NCBI GenBank assembly: GCA_022605405.1
Contig: JABYQQ010000019.1
Coordinates: 434,001 to 498,000, forward strand
Direction of reading: 5' to 3'
Length of the DNA stretch: 64,000 nt
DNA from: Earliella scabrosa
Taxonomy: Eukaryota > Basidiomycota > Agaricomycetes > Polyporales > Polyporaceae
The notes below the pieces were generated by a model that was not told the DNA's origin, made no database searches, and was given only the letters and a program-made list of their open reading frames with translations. Each line of letters opens with the position of its first letter. Within the stretch, counting starts at the first letter, position 1. Of this stretch, positions 54,335 to 64,000 are shown one piece after another. Made by a program: the position numbers and the translations under genes.

Positions 54335-57300
54335 TCACAGCGAGAACACGCCGCCGGCTCGGCGCCGTGACGGGATCGGGTGCACGAGCACGAGCGAGAT
54401 CCCGAGGCCGACGGTGAGGCCGACCGAGACAGAGATGAGCTGAAGCGCGGTCTGGAATCCGGAAAGGTACGTCTCGGACGACGCGTTGCCCGACTCTTGT
54501 CGCTGCACGAACGTGAACAGCCCACCGTTGGCGAGTCCGGATGGGAGCTGGAACAGAATGCCCGTGATCTGCGCGAGTGGGGTGTCAGAAGCGCGTAACG
54601 ATGGGAGGGGCGGATGGAGGGGAAAAGTATAAAGGGCGAGGACGCAGTGGAGAAGGGGAGGGGGCGTAAAGGACGTACCATGACGACGAACGCGTTCCCG
54701 TTGAAGAACCGGCCATACAGGTTCGCGACGAATCCGACCGCGAGCGCACCGACGGCAGCCGAGATGTCGCTCTGGTTTCGGAAACGCGTGCCCGTGAAGT
54801 GGTTCGTAACCCATCCGATGCAGGAGATCATCACGAGCAAATACTGGGGTCATCAACAAAACGGAAGTCAGCCTCTCGCTCCCCGAGTCCGATGCTGCAG
54901 GTGGTACGCACCAGCTCTCTGCGCTCGTACGGCGCGTGGTTCCGCATGCTCAGGAAGAGAGAGTACGCCGGGACGGTCAAGAACGCTGCGTCAACACCAA
55001 CACGTATCAGCAAGACATCCACGAGGAATACAAAAAAGACGGGGATAGTAAAGACAGCGGCACTCACCCCACCAGAGCGATGGTGTGCGCTGCCACCACG
55101 GGCCCTCCGCGTCGTGGCTCACGCTGCACGAGAGGTCGTCCGAGCCCGCGAGCCGGCGGCCGGTGAGCTTAGAGTACGCGGTCGCGCCAATCGCGAGCCC
55201 GAAGCCGAGGAAGAGGGAGTAGATGCACGCAAAGCATACGCGCACCGCGCCTGAGACGATGTTCCGGGACGAGAGCTCCAGGCTTCCGCAGAGCACGATG
55301 AAACCCTGTGCAGCGCCCCGGTGATGAGCACAGGCACGGAGGAGGGATGGTCATCGAGAAAAGACTCACGGGAAGGATTAGGACGACCGAGCTGGATGCG
55401 ATGGCGGAGTAGCAGAAGAATGTGGAAGAGGAGAGCGCAGCGGCAACAAAGCTGAAGATAGTAGCTACAGTGATTCTACAAGACAGATATCAGCGGGGAA
55501 GTACGGCGGGCACATCCGGCGAAGAGGACGCACTCAAAGACGTTGGAATACAATTCGTTGCGGGAGGCGAAGAGCTGGATGAGGATGAGAAGACAACCGA
55601 GCGGGAAGGCCATTAGCGAGTCGACGAAGGAGCCGTTGAAGCTGACGCTGCAAATGGAAGCCGAGCACGCGCCGCCGATCAGGACGATCTGCCAGTTCTT
55701 GTACCGTGGCTTGCGGCGCATGAGCTCGTCCAGCTCGACCGACGCGTCCTTGACTGAGATCTCGTCATGGATAACCTGTGATACCGGTGAAGCGGACGAT
55801 TAGCACCCTTCCAGCTCCTCGCACATAATATCGGGACACTCACCCGCCAGTAGAGCTCGTGTGCCTCCTGGAGCTTCCCTATGTCGAGCGCGCTGCCTTG
55901 TCGGATGAACTTGATGCTGCTCGTGCCGGTCGCGGCATCGTCGAAGGAGATGAGCATCACGTCGGGCAGGTACAAGCACGACAGCTCAATGTCGAGCACC
56001 TTAGCCGTCGCCTTGATCTGCGCCTGCAGCCGGTGCGACGGCCCGCCGAACATCATCATCGCCCGCGCCAGCTTCAAGATGAACTCCTGCCGACACACAA
56101 TCTCGGCGACGTGCCGCGTAATCTGCGCGCGCAAAGAGGAGAGAGCGTCAGCAACGTGTCCGCGGAACCCCGGCACCGGACAAAGTCGGGAGCGACCGAA
56201 GCACAGGAGAAAGCGACAGGCTACAACGACTCACCCAAATCTCCGCCTTCTTGCGCTTCCTGCGCTTCTCCTTCTTCTCATCCAACCCACTCTCGTACTC
56301 GTCCGCCCCGAGCTCCGTGCCCGGCGTGCTCGGCGCAGAGCTCGGCGCGCCCCACCCCTTCATGCCGAACTTCGGAAGGTTGCTCAGCGACGCGTTCCAC
56401 CCCCGCCGCGCGGACATGCCCGGCGTGACTGGCGACGGCGTTGACGACACTGTCTCCTCGCTCGGAGTTGGCGGGCCCGACATTGGTGGCGAACCCGCCC
56501 GCGAGCCGGCGCGCGAGTGCGAATCAAAGTGCATGCTCTGCGGGCGCGACAGGCTTCCTTCCTTGGGGCGACTCGGCATCTTGCTATCGAGCGAGTATCT
56601 GCAAAACGAAATGAAATGCATCCGACGCGTAAGAACCTCGACTCCGAAACGAGCGCGCCAGGGATAAGAAGCCTCACCTCGATAAGTGATATCCCGGTCG
56701 CTTGAGGTTGGGCGCGATTGTCGCAGCGTGGGGCGCGGCGACGCCTGAAATGTTGCCTGCGCTCGCGATGAGGGGCCCGAACACGCCGGCGCCACTTCGC
56801 GCCTTCGACGGTCGACCGTCGCCCATCCCGAACGTCTTCGTCCACGGGTGGTTTGGGGGACGGAGAGAAGATGATGAGGAGTTGAGTGCACCGTGTGCGG
56901 CCTCGCTGCTCCGAGGTGGCGGAGGGGGTGGCATCATCGCCGCAGACGAGGACGCGGACGCGGGTCCGATGTAGGGGGACGTCGGTCGGGAGGCGTCGAA
57001 CGAGGACCGTGCAGTAGTCGTGCCCGACTGCAACGCCGAGGCCGGCTCGTACGCCGTCAAGAGCGTGGACAGGATGCCCGTATTGCGTGGCATGGCCGGC
57101 TCGGTGCGCGCCTCCGCGCTTTTCTCGACGTCGCCGTTCGCGTTGCGCGAGCTGAAGAAGCCACGACGCGACTTCTTGCCCCTAGCGTCCTGTGGGCGGT
57201 GGGACTTCCCGCTGAACTTGAGGAAGTTGTACTTATGCGCGCGGACGACCTTCTCAGCCTGGTGCTTCGCGTACTGCTCGACGTCGCGCCCGGGCAGACC

Positions 57301-57809
57301 CGCGGTCTCGTTCGAGTCGATGAAGACCTCGCCCGGGACGTCACGCATAGGCGAGAGCTCAGGAGAGGAAGGGAGGGACTGCCCGGGCGAGACGGCCGTC
57401 GGCGCGGTTGAAGATAAGGGGGCACCGCGCGGCTCGTCCAGCGACGAGGAGCGATGTCGTTCGAGGGCGTGCGTGAGGTTCTTGAAGGCCTCGGGCTGTC
57501 ACACAGTGGTCAGAGACCAAGCACAGAAAAGAAAGTAACAGAACCACGTACGTCCAGCCCATGCTCATCCAACGCCCTGTTTGAGCCCGACGGGTCGTCA
57601 AACATCCATTGCACCCTCCGGGGAGTCTTGGCTCCCGACCGTCGTGTGCCACCAGGCGGACGCGTGTCGGGAGGTGTTGAGTCTTGACCACTCATGTTCG
57701 TAGGCGAGTCCATGACAGTCTCATGGGCCGTGGACGGTGTGGAAGGAGTTGGGCCCGACGAGGGGAGGAGGATGCTCGCTATGGAGGGAACATGATTAGC
57801 GGGCGGCAT
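54335..57809 (-). CDS. ThrE/DUF1212-DUF3815 membrane transporter (PRM10-like)
   Basis: Ten exons (57809-57552, 57495-56678, 56598-56235, 56122-55844, 55775-55534, 55475-55370, 55305-55068, 54985-54912, 54843-54679, 54568-54335) give 925 residues with consistent phases. The first about 480 residues are Ser/Pro/Arg-rich and probably disordered, with SPYIGPASASSSAAMMPPPP and a basic stretch EKKEKRRKRKKAEIW. The conserved part then begins: RQEFILKLARAMMMFGGPSH, LDIELSCLYLPDVMLISFDD and KLQEAHELYWRVIHDEISV. Hydrophobic spans follow, for example WQIVLIGGACSASICSVSF, FPLGCLLILIQLF, EITVATIFSFVAAAL, FLGFGLAIGATAYS and SAAVGALAVGFVANLYGRFF, ending VQRQESGN...LVLVHPIP. This is the fungal relative of bacterial threonine/serine exporters (yeast Prm10). 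The substrate in fungi is not established. The start is the first ATG of the open first exon (MPPANHVPS). Confidence 0.88.
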
Positions 57810-60800
57810 GGGCGCGAGCCTGGAACAGAGGGACTTGAAGGGAGGGTGATCCGGGAGAGGCTAGCGAGAGGGAACAGGAGGGAACGCGACTCACGGAAGG
57901 AGAAATAGGTGGTCCGGGCTGAAACAGATTTGCGCGAACGTGTGCACAAAGGGCGATAATCGCTATGTCAATGAAAGATTTTCGGTCCAGGCGTGCGGGA
58001 GACCGAGCTATGTGAAAACGCGATTGGTCGAGGAAGAATGCAGAGGAGAGAAGGGGAGAGCGCGGCCTTCGCTGGAGGAGGGAGAAATAGACGACTCGGG
58101 CCTCCGCTCCTCACTCCCGCCTGCCACTCTGCCGAGCACGCGGAGATGGCGAGAACTCCCGAGGCCATTCGGCATTGGAGCGTCCTCGCCGTCGGAGTCG
58201 CCGAGAACGACCTCGCAGCCATTGACGTCAGGCCCAATCAAGATATCCGCCGCCCGACGCCCACTCCGGTCCGATGGTCTATCCCGCTCCGCCGTCCATA
58301 TATGGCGTTCCCGCAGCGCGCTGTCCGCGATCCCCGCCAGGCCAGGGATATACCTTTTGCGTATTCTGTCGACGTCGTACCGGGCTTTTGTTTCGACCTG
58401 CGCATTGTCTGTGGTGGTCCTCAACAATCATTACCCTCGGTGCCCTTGTTCTTTCGTCCGGATCGCACGCGGGCCAGTCTCCATGATAAGCCTCGCTGAC
58501 GCTTCCAGGTTCGAGGGTGTTGGAGCCTGGGAGAGATGCCAAGCGCCGTCGTGGTCGGTTCACATTCGGAATGGACTGGAACTTGCCTCTCGCTGCCTCG
58601 CTGCTGTCCTCTCGCCGTGCTCATCTTGTGCTCGCCAGCTGCGCGCGCCGTCCTGCGACCGTTCGTGTGCGCTTCCTCGCTCTAGAAGCCGGCACGACGC
58701 TCGCAGTACGCGTCTGGAGAGTTGTCGACGAGGTATGTCTTGAGTATGTTCCCGCTCCGACGCCTATTCTTGCTCATCATACCTGTCTTCCAGGCTTCTG
58801 CCCCATGTGAAGGTTTCATAGACAGACCGCTCCATCTCCACACCGTGTCCGCTGTCGTACGTACGTTGCGGTCGTCGCTGGCTATAGCGGCGCAGCGAGC
58901 CTGAATCCGAATGGGACCCCTGCTTCGATCGACGGCATTGGCGTGGTGGCGTTTGCTGGAGAAGTTCTGAATCCCCAGCGTGGCATGGTTCGGGCTGCAC
59001 TTAAGGTTAGTTTCTCAGTCCCACGCTCGATGGCTTTTGGCGGTTGCCACGCTCGATGGCGAACGGCTGGCATGATCGTGTCGCTCCTCCATCTCCACCT
59101 CTCTACTCCTCAAGTGCGAGTACCATGACATGGCCCCTTCATCACCATCACAACGCCAGGTCAACCATGCGAAGCTCGCCACCATGAACACGAAGTGGTG
59201 CGGCTGCAAATTCGGGCCGTGCTAGGGAAATGAACGCCTTGCAGATCCTCTACCACGGTCCATAACCGGCCGTGGGGTGGAGATGATAGAACTTCGGTTT
59301 TTCAAGATTTAGACGTGGAGAGCCTATGACATCGTCCTCGCTTAGCATCCGACGATCAGCCTATGCGAAGGGAATCGACTTGGGTTTGCGTTTACAGGTT
59401 TCCCAGCTTAAGCTCAGGAAGCGGTGTGTCTTCGGCTCGTCTTGCGCGAGTTCTTCCGAGGAGGACTTGAAGACGAAGAGGTGGAGGTGGTGCGATGCTG
59501 AAGGTGGTCTGCCGCAGAGGACTTACTTGAGTCCGGCTCCAGGAATCCCAGCCTTGTCACCTGTCAACCCCACGCGGCGTCCTCTACAGGCAGGTTCGTA
59601 CTTCCTCTAGAGCCTATTCATCGAACATGGGGCGAAATCTTCAGGCTGCTCATTGAAAGTATGTCCCTCGTTTCCACTAAGTCTCCACTTTCCCTCTCGA
59701 AGTTCATACCTTTACCAGATACACACGATCGTGCGCAGAGAGAAGGGTGTGCTCGAACTCCGCCGGGTTCTGCGCTGACGTGCGTCGAAGCTTGCCCCAT
59801 AGTGACTGCGTATGAGTTCTCCCAGTCGTACAGAAAGCCCGATCTCTTCCCTCACACGACCAACGGACAACGGTACGTTCACGAATGGCGAATTTCGTTG
59901 AACAAGTGGCACGCCGGAGATCTCGGCGAGCATGGCAACGTCGAAACTCGGGGTACCCGTCTCCGTCTGTTCTCAACCTTCTCGATCGAATGCCTCCACA
60001 CTCCTACGTCGCCTCACTCACGTTCAGAGATTCCACCCACTCTCACTCTCTCGGGATCCACTTGCATCCGCAGCTAAGCGCTCATAAACGCTCAAGAAGG
60101 AGGGGATATGCTTAATCGTTATTGCGTGCTGCGCTGACGTAGGTATATATGTAGGGTACATACTCGTCTGTGACACACCTTCGACCGATGTTCCCAACCC
60201 CAGGTCGAAGCGGAAGATTCGGTTGCAACACATGCACCTCTCGCCGCTTCTTCTTCAATCTATATAGGTTGTGCTGCAGCGAGTTACACGCATTCTCAAC
60301 ACTAGTTTCCGGTAGAAAAGTGAGCACGGCGCTTCTATGGACTGCTTCCACGTTGATATGGATTTCCTGACGGCCTCTGTCAATTTCAGGCTTACTCTGG
60401 ACATGATTATTCCAACGGCCAGATGGATGAAATTTTTTTCAACCCCCGGTCGAAGTTCCCGAGAAGACGAGACTTCCGCACACCGGCACGCGACACGTTC
60501 ACCACCTTCCGACTGACGTTCTGCGTCCCCTCATGACACCCTTTCTGAACTAATCGACAGGTCACTCATATTACTGGTTAGCTTCCTCGATGTCGCCACG
60601 TCCCCGACAACATTTACACAACCACCCTTGCCCACGAGACTTGATAAGGCGGTATGTTGACGTACATACCCTACAACGTCTACAAAGGGGTCTCCCCAGT
60701 GTTGGACTACTCCCTCCGTTCCTTTCGTTTTTCCGGTTAAGACGACGCACGCGACCCATCTACGCCCCCCATTTCTCCTCTCTCCTCAACGTTGAGACAG

Positions 60801-63595
60801 CTACGCAGGATAGGGCATGGGACCGTGTGTCGACCGTCCTTGGAACTTCTTCAGACCAAATACAGCTCTTGCGAAGATTAGGTGAGTCCGCAGCTTTTCC
60901 GCAGACGTCCGGCAGAGCCTGACGCTCAGGCTCGCGCCAGCACTTCCCACCTGGTATATCAAGGTTGCATCGCGCATCCACAGCCTTCGATCCCGTCCTC
61001 TTATGCATCTGCAGCTCCACTGCCGACCGGCACTTGCACCTTGCTGCAAGTCACGACGCGCGTCCGGCGAGTGCACGAGCTCACACGACGCCTCATCCAA
61101 GTCGCCGCTTGGTATAAGTTGCAGATCTCACGAGCCCGTACGTTAGGAGTGGTAGCACGCATCGCCTCCAGTCATGGGTCGAAGAGGATGAATTGGGAAC
61201 TCTAGATCTATCTCCCTATCGTACTCAACTTCGCTCTCCTTCCCCGCGTTCCCCAGGACAGTCGAGGACGATTCTCTCCAACTGAAGCCGAGGCCGAGGG
61301 TTGCACCATTCTCCCAACATTGATGCATTGATGCCGACGACCGCCACGCTCACCGCGCCGACCGTCCACATACGTCCAACGACATGCCCAATCCCAAGAG
61401 GGTCACTCGGCCGCATTAGAGCAACAGCAGCCGTGCGGGTCACTGGACCTCCGCAGCGAGCCGCGTGGGTGGGAACCCAGCTATACTTGGAATCCACCAA
61501 CCTTCGCGGACTGTATACGTACAGCTCGCACCCCACCTTTTCGGCGCGTCGGCGTCCGTCGCATCCCAGTTGCGGTGAGGTACGCGCGCACTCGCTCCAC
61601 CCCTGTCACCCGCGAATGGACGAAGGCGACCGCATACGACAAGAACGAGATGGGACACCGTCTGCGTGCAGCGGCGCCATAGCGTCGCGCCTGGCTTCCC
61701 CGCATCGACTCCCCCGCGCGGGTCTATTTGAGCCTCATCCATCTGCCGTTGCCGCTGCCTCGTCGACATCGAGCATCCTCCCTTCCCCTTCCTCCAACCG
61801 CCCGCGCGTCTCGCGCCCGCAGATCCCTCAATGCCAATCCAATCCGCGTATCTCGTCCAGGCTCTTTATCTGCATCTGCCGCATCGTGGCCCCGGCTTCG
61901 GTGGATGCGCGCAGGGGCTCGAGCCTCTGCCTGAATACACTTGTCGAGCGACGAGAGCCCAGGTGACCGGGCTCGCCAAGAGCGCGTGGTCGCTGTCCAG
62001 TGCGGAGCGCGCCTTCCGGTGGGCCGAGCGCTGGGTTGACCCCGGACAGCGCGTTGGGCTTTGAAGAGGCCGGATTTGGGAGGGGAGATGGTGCAGCTTG
62101 CCAATGCCATAAGACGCGGAGAGTGTGGGATTCGGAGGGTCTGCGGAGGTCGAAAAGGTACCGGTACGGAGTGCAGCGGATCGGTGGTTGGCCACAGCGC
62201 GGATACGGGATTGGGCCTTGGGTTTACGTGACTTCCAGCTTCAAGAACGGAGCTCGGAGCTCGTTGTCGACGCGTCGATTGTACGGCCGCCCCTGGTGAT
62301 GCACGATGCTCCGATAAGCAGCAAAGAACTGAAAGGACGTGACTGCCGCTTCCGAGCGCAAAAGTTTAACTATTCACGGGCGCTCCGGGACACTTGACCT
62401 GGGTGCATGCGCGGAGATCGTCGTTGGCGAGGGCTGGGATGCCTCCGTGCCCGCTGTTGGCGTGGTGTTCCCGGTCGACTTTTCTAGAGGCACTCGATCT
62501 GTCGCTCGCGTACCTGATGCCAGTTTTGTTCCGGCTACGGTGTACAGTACATACTTACGAGCATGCGTTCAAAAGCGCACACTCAGGCGTATGCCATCCC
62601 GGTCTTGCGCGATCCTACAAGCCTAAGCGTCAACGCCGAAAAGGATGATCGTCGTGCTGCTGCGAACGTGCACCTGCCCCGCTGAACCTTCCGACTATCA
62701 GCTATCCATCGTGCGAGTCGGCGCTGGACGCGGAGAGATCGATGTGCAACGGCAGCGAGGCCGCGATACTTGGGATTCGGAGCGCCGCTTGAGACATGAT
62801 GCATGAGCGCTGAGCGGCGAGTCGGCGACAAGAGTCTTCGAGCCTCGAGGCAACACGCATGTCTTCGCGCAGCGCATGTGTCCTGGGAGAACACAATGTA
62901 CGCCTTTGGGTGGTCTTGTCCTGAAAGATGTGCTTGGGGTGCTGTGCCTATGTTTGAACGCAATGAACCTTCGGAAGTACTGCACTAAGTTGAGCGATCG
63001 TGAGCGCACTGAGCGGGTGGATGAAAATGGAGAAGCGGCCCGTCTTGGCGGGGGGGGGGCTCTAGGGGCCACCAGAGGCACAGCCACACTATGGTGCCCT
63101 ATTAAGTAGTAGTACTTACTGTTGAAGACACCGACGTCGATATCCTGGAAGATGAACCCCTTCCACGACCTGACGATACTTGACAGTCGCCGGTCTCACA
63201 GCGGATACTCCGGGCTTCCGTCCGCGTTCCGGACGAGCTCGAACGACCGTTCAAGTCAGGAGCGAACAACTCGTTCGCGTTCTTGGCCGCCTTGGAGGCA
63301 TGTTTGAGTGTATTGTGAGGTCCTATTGTCATGTTATGATTCGAGGAGATGGTTATGGGGGTTATACCTGGCTGTAGGGATCACGTTGGCTTTGATCAGG
63401 CGCCGTGGCTCCAGAGCGCGGAACCGAAAGGTCTATCGTGGAGTACTGTATGGGCCGCGATAGCCTGCAGACGAATGAGTTTGATAGCCATTTTCATGCA
63501 CGTCATAACACGTTGCAACCTGCCGAGGTGTGCATGATCCGTGGCCACTCGCACGAAGGCCCAGATAACCGCACCGCGATGACGGCTGCTCCAAG
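57810..63595. other. Gene-poor right region with scattered coding-like stretches
   Basis: About 5.8 kb in which I cannot build a gene. Several stretches look protein-like but cannot be joined with confidence: minus 58427-58008 (RAADILIGPDVNGCEVVLGD, opening IADSALRERHIW), plus about 58862-58986 (YVAVVAGYSGAASLNPNG, SIDGIGVVAFAGEVL, followed by a GTTAGT donor) and plus about 63199-63309 (RASVRVPDELERPFKSGANN). They may be remnants of one or more decayed genes or chance. A tract of ten G residues is at 63050-63059. Confidence 0.35.
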
Positions 63596-64000
63596 TCAGT
63601 TGATATGCCAGGACGCGTAGGAGGTCATCGGAGTGCCATGTTCACGTACATATCGCCACGGATCAGCACTCACCGTCCCGAGCTCAAGCCGACTCCGAAG
63701 TCCGGCGGTGCCTTGAAAGGCCTTGAAGTCGTGAGCGGAATCGGCATACATATTCACCTGACATGTGCAAGTATCACCGCTAAGGTCTGCCGGTAGAAAG
63801 TGGGCCGTGTGGTGCAGCACTGTGCCGTCGACAGGGATGATGAACGCCAATGCCCGCTGACCTGGAGTTGAGATAGCAACTGCGCCATGGCGTACGGCAG
63901 CAGGAACAATTGCCCGCTCCGCGCCGGCGTCGGATGAGGGAATGGAAGATGCATGCGCTCGGGAGGACTTGATGAAGGCTGCCTCGGATGTCGGAGGACG
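63596..64000 (-). CDS. Open frame entering from the right edge, unassigned
   Basis: From the window end the minus strand is open for 134 codons to a stop at 63596. The sequence looks protein-like: PPTSEAAFIKSSRAHASSIP, AIVPAAVRHGAVAISTPGQR, ALAFIIPVDGTVLHHTAHFL and MYADSAHDFKAFQGTAGL. No family is recognised. It would be the 3' part of a gene whose start lies outside the window. A GTGAGT donor near 63671 (after LRSRLELG) suggests the true 3' end may be spliced elsewhere. Confidence 0.35.
   Translation of the reverse strand, partial: RPPTSEAAFIKSSRAHASSIPSSDAGAERAIVPAAVRHGAVAISTPGQRALAFIIPVDGTVLHHTAHFLPADLSGDTCTCQVNMYADSAHDFKAFQGTAGLRSRLELGTVSADPWRYVREHGTPMTSYASWHIN

Overview
The window looks like nuclear DNA of a basidiomycete fungus, most likely an agaricomycete and possibly a polypore. 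Genes are GC-rich and broken by many short GT-AG introns (about 50-70 nt). Coding regions are separated by long gene-poor stretches. Several families present are typical of Agaricomycetes: expanded F-box families, a multi-HAMP protein related to group III hybrid histidine kinases, and an eqolisin protease. All exon coordinates were worked out by hand from splice signals and frame continuity. No transcript or database evidence was available, so family names rest on recognised motifs.

Layout. Positions 1-211 hold the 5' end of an AIM9/APH-like phosphotransferase running off the left edge. An F-box gene with a very acidic insert (903-2750) is followed by a 12-exon GT15 alpha-1,2-mannosyltransferase (3808-6633) that includes a 10-nt microexon. 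A small nucleotidyltransferase-fold protein sits at 8320-9189. The next 5 kb is gene-poor and carries a diverged 0.3-kb tandem duplication. From 14.3 to 38.3 kb there is an F-box cluster: two related genes at 14341 and 17136 (the second frameshifted), a decayed fragment at 19.3-20.1 kb, three related copies at 21528, 27700 and 30595 (the last frameshifted), and two of a different F-box type at 35033 and 36899. Inside the cluster lie an unassigned gene with an RS-rich tail (23976-25952), a 552-bp MITE-like element with 69-bp inverted ends, a pair of identical 120-bp direct repeats, and a four-TM membrane protein carrying a DTSDTK minisatellite.

The right half holds an FSP1/AMID-type FAD oxidoreductase with a 1.07-kb first intron (39224-41958), a HAMP-repeat protein that lacks any kinase core (45316-47465), an orphan first exon of an eqolisin (49426-49659) beside an intact eqolisin (51183-52177), and a PRM10-like ThrE/DUF1212 transporter (54335-57809). 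The last 6 kb has no gene I can name, apart from an open frame entering from the right edge.

The genes do not form a pathway. The clearest theme is local birth and death: repeated F-box duplication, sequence patches shared between copies, disabling 7-8 bp insertions, a kinase relative reduced to its HAMP part, and a protease copy reduced to one exon, all interspersed with short transposon-like repeats. The best candidates for something undescribed are the kinase-less HAMP protein, the F-box cluster with its conserved tiny last exon, and the TIR element.
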